From Akkermansia muciniphila (GTDB lineage Bacteria; Verrucomicrobiota; Verrucomicrobiia; Limisphaerales; SIBE01), in NCBI GenBank assembly GCA_945861765.1, contig CAMAWP010000007.1:1-58282 (forward strand): DNA of 58,282 nucleotides. Direction: 5' to 3'. Made by a program: the position numbers and the translations under genes. Below, piece after piece: positions 36,388 to 46,586 of this stretch. The notes below the pieces were generated by a model. The model saw only the letters and a list, made by a program, of their open reading frames with translations. It did no database searches and had not been told where the DNA came from. The first letter of the stretch is position 1; every line of letters starts with the position of its first letter.

Positions 36388-37492
36388 TTGGGTAGCGAAC
36401 GGATTGAACGAACTTTAGAAACGCCGCCTTCTCTTTGACGACCACTCGACCATCCCCCATCATTTTGAAAAACCATGTGTGGCCCTCCCGGGCGACGACA
36501 GCTACGATCAGCCCGTTCGATTGCTCTCCAGTTCCATCCTTTTTGTTTTCGATTTCGACAAGGGTTGCCTTGACTCCGTTCAGATCCAACGGGGTCGTCA
36601 CTTTCGTCAAATCCGCCTCGCTGACTGGTGCCAGGCCAAGCTGGTTCCGCCAGCGGTTAACGTTGGCGAGTAGCCCGCCGACATCGCCTGGAAACGAGCT
36701 GACAGTCACCTCAGCTTTCCCTAGCGCCTGGTCTGTAATTGCGAACCGCGCCAAAAGCATGCTCGACGCGGGTTGCGCCTGCCAGCTTGTTGGGATATCC
36801 CAAGAAGGTTTATCCGACGCGCTTGCAGGCACCTCGCTGACGCTGGCGCTTTTGCCTGGAGCCGTAGGAGCAACCTGCTCGCTTGCTCCGGCAGCGTGGA
36901 ACGTAACCGATTTCAGAAACAGTTTGAAAGCTGGTTTTTGCCCATCGACCAAACCGTCTGGCCCCATCATTTTGAAAAACCAGGTGGTATCCGCGACCGG
37001 AAGTATCGCCCCGACAATCCGTGTCGGCTTTGTCGTTTGAGGCTCAGCCCCCAGCATATCCACCAGCAGACCTGAGGTGTCGCCAATCTCGGCCTTCTCG
37101 GTAACGCCTGGCAAAGCCTCCTTCGTCACGTTCGCAAGACCGATCTGGCCGCGCCAGCGGTTCACGTTGTCGAGGTCACTCCCAGCACCGCCTGACAGCG
37201 GAATCACTGACACGTCCGCTTGCTGCCCATCCGGGGCGGTAATGGAAAAGCTCCCTACTCGCATCCCACTGGCAGGCTTTTCAACCCAGCCGGCAGGAAG
37301 AGTCCAATGAATCTGAGGTCCTTGCGAACTCGCGGTCAAATTTGTCGCCGTCACAGCGACGGTCTGGTCCTTGGGCGCGGTGTACACTCGAACCTCTTCT
37401 TTTCCACAACCGTTAAAAGCGAGAACAGCCAAACAAGACAACACCCATCCCCGCGATGACGGAGAAATCGAACTGGCCCACATTAGTTTCAT
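36380..37492 (-). CDS. Lipoprotein with two copies of an unknown domain, upstream of resB-ccsA
   Basis: I do not recognise a family. The 370-residue product has a lipoprotein signal (lipobox FNGC, Cys29) and two tandem copies of a domain of about 145 residues: the first at about 60-195 and the second at about 225-368. Each runs from a Trp-containing opening (WTLPAGWVEKPAS; WDIPTSWQAQPAS) through VNRWRGQIGLANV or VNRWRNQLGLAPV to TWFFKMMG and a final (F/Y)L(K)SV segment. The copies are diverged but clearly related. Overlap with resB and the operon position suggest a periplasmic factor in cytochrome c assembly, but that is inference. Confidence 0.8.
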   Translation of the reverse strand: MKLMWASSISPSSRGWVLSCLAVLAFNGCGKEEVRVYTAPKDQTVAVTATNLTASSQGPQIHWTLPAGWVEKPASGMRVGSFSITAPDGQQADVSVIPLSGGAGSDLDNVNRWRGQIGLANVTKEALPGVTEKAEIGDTSGLLVDMLGAEPQTTKPTRIVGAILPVADTTWFFKMMGPDGLVDGQKPAFKLFLKSVTFHAAGASEQVAPTAPGKSASVSEVPASASDKPSWDIPTSWQAQPASSMLLARFAITDQALGKAEVTVSSFPGDVGGLLANVNRWRNQLGLAPVSEADLTKVTTPLDLNGVKATLVEIENKKDGTGEQSNGLIVAVVAREGHTWFFKMMGDGRVVVKEKAAFLKFVQSVRYPNA

Positions 37493-37856
37493 ATTATGCT
37501 TTCAGATTTTCGTCAGTCTATTCGATAAGCTGTTGCTAAAATCAGATGACTTATTCCACAATACAGCAAATCCTCGACGCTGCCAAAAGTTCTTAAGCGC
37601 TCTAATCAAGCCAACCGCTCAAGCGAAAGTTGGAAAAAACTTTCTAGCTCAGGCAGACGACGGGCGCGCTCACAAAACCTGATCTGGGTCCAATTAACAC
37701 CAGGGTTCGCAACGGTAAGGCACCATGTATTTTTGGCAATAGGCAAAAAGGAGCATCCAGCGATTCTCACTCTGGCACGAATGGAACCTCTGCTTTACTT
37801 GGTCCGACAAGGACTCGACAGGCCTCCGGCTGTGCCAGTTCGTGAGTGGGTGAAGT
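37493..37856. other. 364-base gap between the lipoprotein gene and rho
   Basis: No reading frame here has coding character. The part next to 37493 would hold the promoter of the lipoprotein-resB-ccsA unit (minus strand), and the part next to 37857 the 3' end of the rho transcript. I see no strong hairpin, tRNA or repeat. Confidence 0.5.
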
Positions 37857-39392
37857 TTAGCTCACGCTCATCGAGAGCAGAAACTCGATATTGCTACGGG
37901 TTTTCTTGAGCTTGTTGAGCATCAATTCCATTGCTTCAACAGGCGGCACACCCGTCAACGCCCGGCGCAAGATGACGACCCGGTTGTATTCATCGGGGTG
38001 GTAGAGGAGCTCTTCCTTTCGGGTGCCGGAGAGCTCAATGTTAATCGACGGGAAAATACGGCGATCCACCAGATGCCGGTCCAAATGCACCTCCATGTTG
38101 CCGGTGCCTTTGAATTCTTCAAAGATGACTTCATCCATCCGCGATCCGGTATCAACCAAAGCAGTGGCAATAATGGTGAGGGAACCGCCCTCCTCGATAT
38201 TGCGGGCAGCGCCGAAGAAGCGTTTCGGTTTGTGCAGGGCATTGGCGTCCACACCGCCAGACAGAATCTTGCCGGAATGCGGTTGGACCGTGTTGTAGGC
38301 GCGAGCGAGACGTGTGATGGAGTCCAAAAGGATGACCACATCTTTCTTGTGCTCGACCATCCGTTTGGCTTTTTCGATGACCATTTCCGCTACTTGCACA
38401 TGGCGTTCAGGCGGCTCGTCGAATGTCGAACTGATCACTTCTGCTGGTTTGCAACTCCGTTCCATGTCGGTGACTTCCTCTGGCCTCTCGTCAATCAACA
38501 GAATAAAGCAATACGCCTCCGGATTATTTTTGAGGATGGCGTTGGCCAGCTTCTGCATGAGCACGGTCTTGCCGGTGCGCGGGGGAGCAACGATCAATCC
38601 GCGAGTCCCCTTCCCGATCGGACAGACGAGGTCAAGCACCCGCGTCGAAAGCTCATCGGATGCCGTTTCCAAGAGCAAGCGCTTATTCGGGAAGAGCGGC
38701 GTGAGGTTCTCAAAATGGGTCTTGTCTTTAGCTTTGTCCGGATCCTCTTTAGCGACGGCTTCGACCTTAAGAAGGGCAAAAAAGCGCTCTTTTTCCTTAG
38801 GCGGACGGATCTGACCGGTTACCAAGTCTCCTGTTTGGAGATCGAAACGGCGGATTTGGGAGGGTGAAACGTAAATATCTTCGGGACAAGGCAGGTAATT
38901 AAAACTTTGCGAGCGCAAGAATCCGAAGCCTTCAGGGAGGATTTCCAAAACGCCTTCGGAGAACAGAATGCCGCTGCGTTCAGCATTTTTTTGAAGGATC
39001 TGGAAGATCACCTCGTGCTTCTTCATCGTGCCGAAGTTCTCGATCTCCATGTCTCTCGCGATCTGATTCAACTCGGCCATCGACTTAGCTTGCAGCAGGC
39101 TGATGTTAATCGTCTCCGCAGGGCCTTCTTTCTTTACGGGGCGCACGACGGCAACGGAGGACTCTTCTTGCGACTCTTCGGCTGGAGGTGCTGGCTGAGC
39201 GTCACTCGCGGTTTCAGATTCAGGAACTGGAGTTGGAATTGGAGCTGGAGAGGGAACCTCTGCCTCTGGCTCTGCCTGGATTACCGCGACGGCGGGACTC
39301 TCGACGTCGGCCTTCGGCTTTTCAACTGCAGCTTTACTTTTGCCCTTCGCCGAGGCTTTGGGCTTAGCAGCCTTCTTGGTTACTTTTGCCAT
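37857..39392 (-). CDS. rho: Transcription termination factor Rho with low-complexity N-terminal extension
   Basis: Rho is the hexameric RNA helicase that ends transcription. Residues 95-511 are a normal Rho: an N-terminal helix bundle ([27 protein letters not shown] region, short pieces), the cold-shock-like RNA site [23 protein letters not shown], Walker [16 protein letters not shown] and the Walker [17 protein letters not shown]. In front lies a 95-residue extension rich in Ala, Lys, Pro and Glu ([16 protein letters not shown]), which is absent from E. coli Rho but similar in character to extensions found in other phyla. It lies 172 bases downstream of the fused gene on the same strand. Confidence 0.96.
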   Translation of the reverse strand: MAKVTKKAAKPKASAKGKSKAAVEKPKADVESPAVAVIQAEPEAEVPSPAPIPTPVPESETASDAQPAPPAEESQEESSVAVVRPVKKEGPAETINISLLQAKSMAELNQIARDMEIENFGTMKKHEVIFQILQKNAERSGILFSEGVLEILPEGFGFLRSQSFNYLPCPEDIYVSPSQIRRFDLQTGDLVTGQIRPPKEKERFFALLKVEAVAKEDPDKAKDKTHFENLTPLFPNKRLLLETASDELSTRVLDLVCPIGKGTRGLIVAPPRTGKTVLMQKLANAILKNNPEAYCFILLIDERPEEVTDMERSCKPAEVISSTFDEPPERHVQVAEMVIEKAKRMVEHKKDVVILLDSITRLARAYNTVQPHSGKILSGGVDANALHKPKRFFGAARNIEEGGSLTIIATALVDTGSRMDEVIFEEFKGTGNMEVHLDRHLVDRRIFPSINIELSGTRKEELLYHPDEYNRVVILRRALTGVPPVEAMELMLNKLKKTRSNIEFLLSMSVS

Positions 39393-39564
39393 AAATTATA
39401 GGTAAATATTAATAATTGAATGCATTCCAACGAGGTGATTATCAACCTTAAAGGACATTGAAACGGCTTGTTAAATCGTCAAAGCGCTCAGCCTTATTTC
39501 GCTTGAGCGGTTCTAAACCGGGATTGATTCCGAGGCTCGACCGTAATGATAATGATAATGATTT

Positions 39565-41736
39565 TTAGTAGGGCAATGGAAATCTTGCGGTTAATTCACG
39601 AACACGTTCGCGCACATGGTGGGCTCCGTCAAGGTTTTTAACATCGAGAAGCACCTCGCTGACCATGTCGCCAATCGCGGCCATCTCTGTTTCTTTCATC
39701 CCTCGGGAGGTCACGGCCGGAGTTCCGACCCGGATGCCACTTGCTTGAAAAGGCGAGCGTGTCTCAAAAGGAATGGTATTCTTGTTCACCGTAATTCCCG
39801 CTTCGTCAAGAGCCGACTGGCATTCCTTCCCGGTCAACCCTTTGGCTCCTACGTCCATTAGCATTAAATGATTGTCGGTCCCGCCGCTCACCAAACGGAA
39901 TCCATTCCGGCTCAGACTTCCAGCCAACGCGCTGGCATTCTTTACAATCTGTTGTTGGTACAGCTTAAAGGCTGGTTGCATCGCTTCGTGAAAACAGACC
40001 GCCTTCGCCGCGATCACATGCATCAACGGCCCACCTTGAATGCCGGGAAATGCCTGCGAATCGATTTCTTTGGCGTATTTTTCTCTGCAAAATATCAACC
40101 CCCCGCGCGGCCCGCGCAGCGTCTTGTGCGTGGTGGTGGTCACAAAATCTGCATGCTCCATCGGGCTGGGGTGCAAGCCCGCCGCCACCAACCCGGCAAT
40201 GTGCGCGATATCGGCCAGCAACAACGCTCCCACTTCTCGTGCGATCTCACCCATCCGGGCAAAGTCGATGATTCGAGGATATGCGCTAGCGCCTACGGTG
40301 ATCATTTTGGGCCGACGCTCCCGGGCTAACCGAGCAAGCTGGTCGTAATCAATTCGCTCATCTTCTTTGCGAACGCCGTAGTGAATAATTTCGAAAAATT
40401 TTCCCGAAAAGTTGGCTTTGTTGCCATGAGTGAGGTGCCCGCCATGACTCAAATCCATCGTCAACATTTTGTCTCCAGGCTTCAGGAAAGCAAAATAAAC
40501 AGCCATATTTGCGCCGCTGCCGGAATGGGGCTGAACGTTCGCATGCTCTGCCCCGAAAAGCAGTTTCGCGCGGTCGATGGCCAGTTGCTCGACGATATCG
40601 ACGTTTTCGCATCCGCCATACCAACGCTTCTTGGGGTAGCCCTCTGCATACTTGTTCGTGAGGACCGATCCTTGAGCCTCCATCACGGCAGGGCTGGTGA
40701 AGTTTTCGCTGGCGATCAGTTCGATATTCTCCTGCTGGCGTTGGCGTTCTAAGGAAATAGCTTCGGCTATTTCTTGATCGACTTGTATTAACTTGAGCGC
40801 GGCCGGGTTGGAGCCAGGTTCCATTTTTTGCACACGCCGCTGATGCCGCCCACCTTCGAAATGAGTGCTCAAGAAGGCATCGACCATTCTCTTCGCCTGT
40901 TCTGGCGGAGTGATATTCTGGCCAAGGCAAAGGACGTTGGCATTGTTGTGCTGGCGAGCCAGAACCGCCATTTGCTCATCAAAGACCAAAGCAGCCCGAA
41001 CGCCGGGCACCTTGTTGGCCGTGATACTCATCCCCACGCCGGTCGAACAGATCAACAGACCCAAATCGCTCTGCTCGCTCGCCACGCTTTGAGCGACCGC
41101 GCGGGCATAATCCGGATAATCAGTCGATTCAGTAGAGTAAGTTCCAAAGTCGATCACGTTAAGCTCCCGCTTAAGCAGATACTCTTTGAGCATTTCTTTC
41201 AGACCGAAACCGGCATGATCTGAAGCAATGGTCAGCCTGAGAGCGTTCGCTGTTTGACTTCCGCCGGAGGAGGCCACCGAAGTCTGCTCGATGAATTTCA
41301 GCATAGATGCAATTCCCTGTTCAATTTGATCGCGGCAATAAAGATAGACTTCGTAAGATCCGCCGATTGGATCCGAGATGTCCTTTTCAAAAACGTCGAG
41401 CGTTTCATCGAACTCCCGCAAAAGGAATGTTTTTTCGACAGCTTGAGGATAAAGCAACGTCACCGCATCGACATGCTGGTGGGTCATGCCGAAAATATAA
41501 TCAGCCTGCAGAACCAAATCCGCGGTCAACACGCTGCTTCGCTGCCGAGAGATATCGATCCCCAAATCTTTCAAAGCCCTGACTGCATGGAAACTGGGGG
41601 GCTCCCCTTCCACTGCGCCCACACCAGCCGAAAGCACCCTGTAAGCACCGCGGCCCTGCACCGCGTGACGGAAGAGGCCGTGGGCCATGGGGCTCCTACA
41701 AACATTCCCTGTGCAAACGAACAGAATGGTCTTCAT
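39565..41736 (-). CDS. glyA: Triple fusion: LMW protein-tyrosine phosphatase - RpiB - serine hydroxymethyltransferase
   Basis: One open frame of 723 codons from the ATG at 41734-41736 encodes three complete enzymes with no stop or frameshift between them. Residues 1-152: low-molecular-weight phosphatase, loop CTGNVCRS (Cys8, Arg14) and DP acid at Asp122. Residues 166-305: ribose-5-phosphate isomerase B, with [22 protein letters not shown] (Cys230) and [10 protein letters not shown]. Residues 306-723: serine hydroxymethyltransferase, with [22 protein letters not shown] (PLP Lys538) and full C terminus. The Met at residue 305 could be an internal start for GlyA, but no RBS precedes it. GlyA makes glycine and methylene-tetrahydrofolate for the purine genes upstream. 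Confidence 0.9.
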   Translation of the reverse strand: MKTILFVCTGNVCRSPMAHGLFRHAVQGRGAYRVLSAGVGAVEGEPPSFHAVRALKDLGIDISRQRSSVLTADLVLQADYIFGMTHQHVDAVTLLYPQAVEKTFLLREFDETLDVFEKDISDPIGGSYEVYLYCRDQIEQGIASMLKFIEQTSVASSGGSQTANALRLTIASDHAGFGLKEMLKEYLLKRELNVIDFGTYSTESTDYPDYARAVAQSVASEQSDLGLLICSTGVGMSITANKVPGVRAALVFDEQMAVLARQHNNANVLCLGQNITPPEQAKRMVDAFLSTHFEGGRHQRRVQKMEPGSNPAALKLIQVDQEIAEAISLERQRQQENIELIASENFTSPAVMEAQGSVLTNKYAEGYPKKRWYGGCENVDIVEQLAIDRAKLLFGAEHANVQPHSGSGANMAVYFAFLKPGDKMLTMDLSHGGHLTHGNKANFSGKFFEIIHYGVRKEDERIDYDQLARLARERRPKMITVGASAYPRIIDFARMGEIAREVGALLLADIAHIAGLVAAGLHPSPMEHADFVTTTTHKTLRGPRGGLIFCREKYAKEIDSQAFPGIQGGPLMHVIAAKAVCFHEAMQPAFKLYQQQIVKNASALAGSLSRNGFRLVSGGTDNHLMLMDVGAKGLTGKECQSALDEAGITVNKNTIPFETRSPFQASGIRVGTPAVTSRGMKETEMAAIGDMVSEVLLDVKNLDGAHHVRERVRELTARFPLPY

Positions 41737-41791
41737 GCTTCCGATAATGCGTTCAACTTGGGGCGCACCGAGTAAATCGTCAACGGTGAAA

Positions 41792-42862
41792 TCAGCGGCG
41801 ATTCTGCACCAAAGCCACACCCTTGAGGAAATCAATCCCCCGCGCCAGCGCCGGATCATTCACCACTGGCTTCAACAAGTGGTCGGAACTCATGGCTGAC
41901 GATTCCCGCTCTGCATCGGCACCCCCCCGCTGCATTCGGACCAACTCGGATTCATTGAGCCGTCGGCGCTGCAATCGGTTGGTTCCTAGAATTCCGCTCA
42001 ACTCATTCGTGGCGTTCGGCCTCGCTGATTGGGTAAAAAGCTTTGGCAATGCTTTGTAAGGGTCATCGAAATAGGCCTTTTCATCCTCGGGAGTTACCAC
42101 GATCCGGATGTCCGGAGTTAAGCCCATTGCTGAGATGGCCTGCCCGTCAGCCGTCTCGACGGGCCCACCGCCGATCTTCAAACGCTGACCGTTGCTCAGC
42201 GCAAACTCCTTGAACATGCGTGCCTGCCCGGCCGTCGCACTGCCTATCACCAAACCAATCTCGGCTTGACGCAGCGCAGCCGCCAACGCTTCGGCAGATC
42301 CGGAGGTTTGTCGATTGACCAGCAGAGCGATGGGAACCCGAATGGCATCAGACTTTGCGCTGGAGCGGGTGGTTGAATCATTCCATTTCAAGAGCGGTTG
42401 TTCCGTCGAGAAAAATAAGTCCGCCGCATCTGTTGCCGCCGCGTAATCCTCTCCTCCAGCGAACCGGAGGTCCACGATCAGACCGCTCAGTTTGCGTCTG
42501 GAACGTAGCTCATCAAAGGCGGATCGGATCTCCTTGGCTAAACCCGCTCCGACCTGGCTGATCCGCACATAGCCGAAAGTATCATCGAAAGCGACCCTCT
42601 TGCTGATAAGCGAGGACTCCGATTTGGCCGGGGCGTTGGTCGTCAAAACCACTTGGGAGCGCAGCCGCTCCAGCAAGCCCAACACCGCAGCTTGATTCAA
42701 TTCAGTTTCGGTCACCTCACTCAGGTTGGAACGGATCAGCTCGTAAACCTCTTTGAAGTCCGGCCAGTCCTTCGCCCCGACTGGCTGCCCGCAAGCTTTA
42801 ATGCATGGGAAAACCAGAGCTAAACTGCTTACTGCGATCATCACGAACGGAAAGCTTTTCAT
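41792..42862 (-). CDS. S41-family peptidase-like exported protein (no PDZ domain)
   Basis: The 356-residue product has an N-terminal signal ([24 protein letters not shown]) and the C-terminal-processing-protease fold. [21 protein letters not shown] matches the conserved DLRxNxGG strand, [21 protein letters not shown] carries the catalytic Ser region, and the Lys expected about 25 residues later is plausible in [19 protein letters not shown] domain, usual in CtpA proteases, is absent. It is probably a periplasmic protease or inactive homologue. It starts 134 bases after purD, and its stop lies 56 bases before the start of the triple-fusion gene. Confidence 0.8.
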   Translation of the reverse strand: MKSFPFVMIAVSSLALVFPCIKACGQPVGAKDWPDFKEVYELIRSNLSEVTETELNQAAVLGLLERLRSQVVLTTNAPAKSESSLISKRVAFDDTFGYVRISQVGAGLAKEIRSAFDELRSRRKLSGLIVDLRFAGGEDYAAATDAADLFFSTEQPLLKWNDSTTRSSAKSDAIRVPIALLVNRQTSGSAEALAAALRQAEIGLVIGSATAGQARMFKEFALSNGQRLKIGGGPVETADGQAISAMGLTPDIRIVVTPEDEKAYFDDPYKALPKLFTQSARPNATNELSGILGTNRLQRRRLNESELVRMQRGGADAERESSAMSSDHLLKPVVNDPALARGIDFLKGVALVQNRR

Positions 42863-42996
42863 AGATATAGCCTAAGATAATAAAATTTCGCCGCGAAAGA
42901 ACATCGACCTTGCAAAGAGGGTTGTCTTTCCGACGGCCACTTTGAGTTCTGTACGTTCCATGCAGATAAAAAACATGCGAGGTAACTTCACCGGTT

Positions 42997-44310
42997 TCAA
43001 TTGTCAACCTGTTCCGACGCTGAGCCAAGCGCTTTGGCAGCAATATCGTGGCGAAAATGTGCGCCGTCGAACTCAATTTCTCCCACAGCCGCGTACGCCA
43101 CGTTGCGCGCCTCAGCCAAACTTTTTGCCCAAGCCGTGACACCGAGCACCCGCCCTCCGTTCGCGACGATTTCACCCCCCACTCGAGCTGTCCCCGCATG
43201 AAAAACCTTCACGTTGGGCAACCGAGCGGCTTGCTGTAAACCTTTGATCGGCTTTCCCTTCATGTAGCTACCCGGATAGCCACCCGAGGCCATTACAACA
43301 CAAACCGAGGGCATCGGGCTCCATTTGAGTTCGATTCGATCAAGCCCGCCATCCACACTTGCGTTCAACAAATCCACCAAGTCGTTTTCCAAACGGGTCA
43401 GATAGACTTGGGTTTCGGGATCGCCAAAACGAGCGTTGAACTCCAAGACTTTGGGTCCCTCTTGGGTCAGCATGATGCCGGGATAAAGAATACCGTGAAA
43501 GTTAATTCCTTCAGAGGCGCAGCCGTGAAGCCAAGGGGACAAAATCCTTTTTTCCACTTCAGCCAAGGCAGTGTGATCCAGAAAAGGCGCTGGAGAATAA
43601 CATCCCATTCCGCCGGTGTTCAACCCTCGGTCCCCATCCAAAGCTCTCTTATGATCTTGCGAGGTTGGGAATAACTTGGCCGTCATCCCATCGCATAAAG
43701 CGTGGAGCGAGATTTCCATCCCTTCCAAAAATTCCTGAATGACAATGACAGCTCCAGCGTTCCCGAAGGCTCTCGTCACAAGCATTTCATCAATAGCCTT
43801 GTTCGCCTCGGAGAGACTCGAGCAAAGCAAAACCCCTTTGCCCAGCGCCAGCCCGTCCGCCTTGACCACACATCGCTCACCGAGCGACGCCGCAAACGCT
43901 TTCGCTTCCGACGCGTCGGAGAAAGTTCCAGCCCGCGCCGTCGGAATACCGTATTTCTCCATGAAACTCTGGGAAAAGCCCTTCGAAGCCTCGAACCGCG
44001 CCGCCTTCTGATTCGGCCCCCAAATTCGCTGCCCATTGAGCTGAAACAGATCAACGATCCCGAGCGCCAGCGGATTGTCCGGACCAACCACCGTCAGGTC
44101 TAGCCTCTTTTCCTGAGCGAACGCCAGAAGGTTTGGCAGATCCTCTGCCCCAATGTTCACGCATTCCACCTTCTTGCCCGAGGTCAAAAGTTCTTCCGCA
44201 ATCCCAGCGTTCCCAGGGGCGCACCACATCTCCTGGATTTGCGACGATTGCGCGAGCTTCCAAACGAGCGCGTGCTCGCGTCCACCCGAGCCGATGACCA
44301 AAACCTTCAT
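42997..44310 (-). CDS. purD: Phosphoribosylamine-glycine ligase
   Basis: PurD joins phosphoribosylamine to glycine, the second step of purine synthesis. The 437-residue product is full length: VLVIGSGGREHALVWKLAQS (N domain), the ATP-grasp region with VKADGLALGKGVLLC and NARFGDPETQVYL, and the C-terminal SGGYPGSY and AGTA blocks. It is on the minus strand behind purM (98-base gap). Its glycine substrate could be supplied by the GlyA part of the fusion gene two genes downstream. Confidence 0.97.
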   Translation of the reverse strand: MKVLVIGSGGREHALVWKLAQSSQIQEMWCAPGNAGIAEELLTSGKKVECVNIGAEDLPNLLAFAQEKRLDLTVVGPDNPLALGIVDLFQLNGQRIWGPNQKAARFEASKGFSQSFMEKYGIPTARAGTFSDASEAKAFAASLGERCVVKADGLALGKGVLLCSSLSEANKAIDEMLVTRAFGNAGAVIVIQEFLEGMEISLHALCDGMTAKLFPTSQDHKRALDGDRGLNTGGMGCYSPAPFLDHTALAEVEKRILSPWLHGCASEGINFHGILYPGIMLTQEGPKVLEFNARFGDPETQVYLTRLENDLVDLLNASVDGGLDRIELKWSPMPSVCVVMASGGYPGSYMKGKPIKGLQQAARLPNVKVFHAGTARVGGEIVANGGRVLGVTAWAKSLAEARNVAYAAVGEIEFDGAHFRHDIAAKALGSASEQVDN

Positions 44311-44407
44311 AAGCGCGGCGATTGAACCAAGAAATCAGGAGAGCAGGAAAGACTTATTGTCCATTTGAATTATCGATGCGCGAAGGCGAATTCCGCCGGC
44401 TCGATGT

Positions 44408-45535
44408 CTAGCCTGATTTCGTGAAGCGCACCTCTCCCTTGCCTTTGATTACTTCCCCGATAATCCACGCCTTCTGGTGATGCGAGTGAATGAGTTTCAA
44501 AATCGTCTCTGCGTTATCCGCAGCCACAATGAGGGTCATACCTATGCCCATGTTGAAGACTTGATACAACTCCGCATCCGGAACGCCGCCTTTAGCTCGA
44601 ATGATGTGAAAGATCGGCAACATTTCCCATGAGCCTGGATGGATAACTGCATCGCAGTTCTTCGGCAGCACGCGCGGGATGTTATCGACGAAGCCGCCGC
44701 CCGTGATATGAGCGAGGCCTTTGATCGGTCGCGGTGTTGTGGCGAGGGAGTGACGCTGATGTTTTACGGAAGAAATGCCCGCAATCTTTCGCGACGCAGC
44801 GAGAGGGTCGGGATTGAATTTCTTGAGCAGCTTTTGAACGAGCGGCGCGTAGCTCACGTGAACCTTGAGCAATTCGTCGCCAATAGTGTTGACGAGTTCG
44901 GCCACGTAACTCGTGGGCTTGAGTTTAAGCTTCTCGAAGAAAATTTTCCGCGCGAGCGAATAACCATTCGTGTGCAGACCACTCGACGCAAGGCCGATAA
45001 CCGCATCACCAGGTTTGATCGATTTTCCGTCGAGCATTTTCGATTTTTCAACGACCCCGATGATCGTGCCGCTGACGTCATATTCACCTTTCTGGTAAAA
45101 GCCCGGCATCTGAGCGGTTTCTCCGCCAATGAGAGAACAGTGATTCTCGGCGCAAGCCTGGGCGAACCCCGCGATGATCTGCTGGAACACGTCCGGCTCT
45201 AACTTGCCCGTACCAATGTAATCCAGAAAGAACAGCGGCTCCGCTCCCAACACAGCGATGTCATTAACGCAATGGTTGACCAGGTCTTGTCCGATGGTGT
45301 CATGGCGAGCCATCGCAAAAGCTATTTTGAGCTTAGTGCCGACGCCATCAACACTGGAGACTAGCACAGGCTGCTTGTACTTGCGGACATCGAGCGCGAA
45401 CAAACCGCCGAAGCCGCCCACTTTACCGAGCACTTCACGTCGATGAGTCGAAGCCAGGAGTTGTGGCAAGGTCGCTTTGAGACGATTCCCTAAGTCAATA
45501 TCCACTCCGGCGGCCGCGTAAGCTTTCTGGTTCAT
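44408..45535 (-). CDS. purM: Phosphoribosylformylglycinamidine cyclo-ligase with a 29-residue insertion
   Basis: PurM closes the imidazole ring to give AIR. The start at the ATG 45533-45535 gives MNQKAYAAAGVDIDLGN, the normal N terminus; the frame is open 31 codons further upstream but there overlaps nothing coding. Motifs VSSVDGVGTKLKIA, VNDIAVLGAEPLFFLDY, IGGETAQMPGFY and GLAHITGGGFVDNIPR are intact. Between LVQKLLKKF and PIKGLAHITGGG about 29 residues (codons 44729-44815, NPDPLAASRKIAG, SSVKHQRHSLATTPR) have no counterpart in other PurM proteins. The RES toxin gene ends 58 bases before the start. Confidence 0.95.
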   Translation of the reverse strand: MNQKAYAAAGVDIDLGNRLKATLPQLLASTHRREVLGKVGGFGGLFALDVRKYKQPVLVSSVDGVGTKLKIAFAMARHDTIGQDLVNHCVNDIAVLGAEPLFFLDYIGTGKLEPDVFQQIIAGFAQACAENHCSLIGGETAQMPGFYQKGEYDVSGTIIGVVEKSKMLDGKSIKPGDAVIGLASSGLHTNGYSLARKIFFEKLKLKPTSYVAELVNTIGDELLKVHVSYAPLVQKLLKKFNPDPLAASRKIAGISSVKHQRHSLATTPRPIKGLAHITGGGFVDNIPRVLPKNCDAVIHPGSWEMLPIFHIIRAKGGVPDAELYQVFNMGIGMTLIVAADNAETILKLIHSHHQKAWIIGEVIKGKGEVRFTKSG

Positions 45536-45593
45536 TCTTGAATTTAAGGTGGCGGGAATATTGGAAAGATTCGCCCCGGTGTCGAGATGTCTT

Positions 45594-46064
45594 TTACCTG
45601 CTTTGGAACAGGCGTTGATCAAATGCAAAGTCGGTGGGTTTCTCGATCTTGAGCCTTGCGAAGTCGGGGTGCTTGGGATTGATCAGGTAGTTGAGTTCTT
45701 TCGGGATGACGACACTCGGCACAGCGAGGATCACAGAAGCGCGGGATTTCACCCAGTTGTCGCCGAGGCACTGCAACGCCTGCGGAGGTGGTTCCTGCAT
45801 CCAACCCTTCGGTAGCGCACCGACTCGAAACACTTCCATCCACTGCTCATCGAACTGGAAAGCGAAACACGTGTAGAGCTTGCGCATCCGGGTTCGGTCA
45901 ATGTGAACGCGAACCTCCAATGCGGCCAGCGATTGGTGCTCGCTGGCATAAACCATCGGCACCCCGACCGAGTTCCAGCGACCGCCGTAGAGTCTTGCGC
46001 CTTCGCCATCGAAGGGCGTGGCGGCTTGATCCTCCGGCACGAGGCGCCAGCCGGTGCGGATCAT
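45594..46064 (-). CDS. RES-domain toxin of a type II Xre-RES module
   Basis: The 156-residue protein has the RES domain: TGWRLVP near the N terminus, ARLYGGRWNSVGVPMVYASE with the catalytic Arg and Tyr, and LAALEVRVH carrying the conserved Glu. Characterised RES toxins degrade NAD+. It overlaps the Xre antitoxin gene by 4 bases, the standard antitoxin-first order of this type. The pair lies between purF and purM on the same strand. All expected active-site residues are present, so the toxin is probably functional. Confidence 0.9.
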   Translation of the reverse strand: MIRTGWRLVPEDQAATPFDGEGARLYGGRWNSVGVPMVYASEHQSLAALEVRVHIDRTRMRKLYTCFAFQFDEQWMEVFRVGALPKGWMQEPPPQALQCLGDNWVKSRASVILAVPSVVIPKELNYLINPKHPDFARLKIEKPTDFAFDQRLFQSR

Positions 46065-46585
46065 GAATACACTCCGTATTCGATGCGGCCCAACAGGTTT
46101 TCCACCTCCCGAGCGCCGATCTCCGTTTTCGAATAGTCCAACGGCACGGCTCCGCCCAGACCAAACTGGGGCGAGTTAAGCCATTGCTTCGCATCCTCCA
46201 AGCCGGCGAAGACTTTGACGGCCTTGCCTAGGAGCTTGGCGAAACGCACAACGCGGTCGGATTCGGCCTGACCCAAGCGACCAGCGGCCTTCCGGCGATG
46301 GAGCGTGGCCTTGGAGATGCCTAGCAGGGGGAAGAGCTTTTCCATCGGCACGCCGAGACTGGCCTGCAAGTCGTGCAACTCCTGAACCGGCAGCCCGAAC
46401 CGGAGCACTTCGATCAGCTTGGATGGGGTAAAATCCGAGGCCCTGATCTTGCCGGTTGCACCATGCACACAATAGCTGACCACGCCGCCTCCGGCTCTTT
46501 TAATGCCGCACTGGCCGCTCTTGCGGTGGTCCACCGCGGCGCCAGAGGATTTCTTCGACGGTTGCTCGGTCAATGTATCGCTCAT
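46061..46585 (-). CDS. Xre/MbcA/ParS-family antitoxin of the Xre-RES module
   Basis: The 174-residue protein has a helix-turn-helix-like region (VPMEKLFPLLGISKATLHRRKAAGRLGQAESDRVVR, with short gaps) and a C-terminal DUF2384 toxin-binding domain (AKQWLNSPQFGLGGAVPLDY). Such antitoxins block the RES active site and repress their own promoter. About 60 residues at the N terminus (Gly/Lys-rich) precede the domain, so a later start is possible, but the ATG at 46583-46585 directly follows a palindromic operator, which supports it. It overlaps the toxin gene by 4 bases. Confidence 0.88.
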   Translation of the reverse strand: MSDTLTEQPSKKSSGAAVDHRKSGQCGIKRAGGGVVSYCVHGATGKIRASDFTPSKLIEVLRFGLPVQELHDLQASLGVPMEKLFPLLGISKATLHRRKAAGRLGQAESDRVVRFAKLLGKAVKVFAGLEDAKQWLNSPQFGLGGAVPLDYSKTEIGAREVENLLGRIEYGVYS

Positions 46586-46586
46586 T

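Noticed and set aside
39544-39561. Triple AATGAT repeat between glyA and rho
   Set aside because: Only three units in an AT-rich spacer; no sign of function or of position relative to a promoter.
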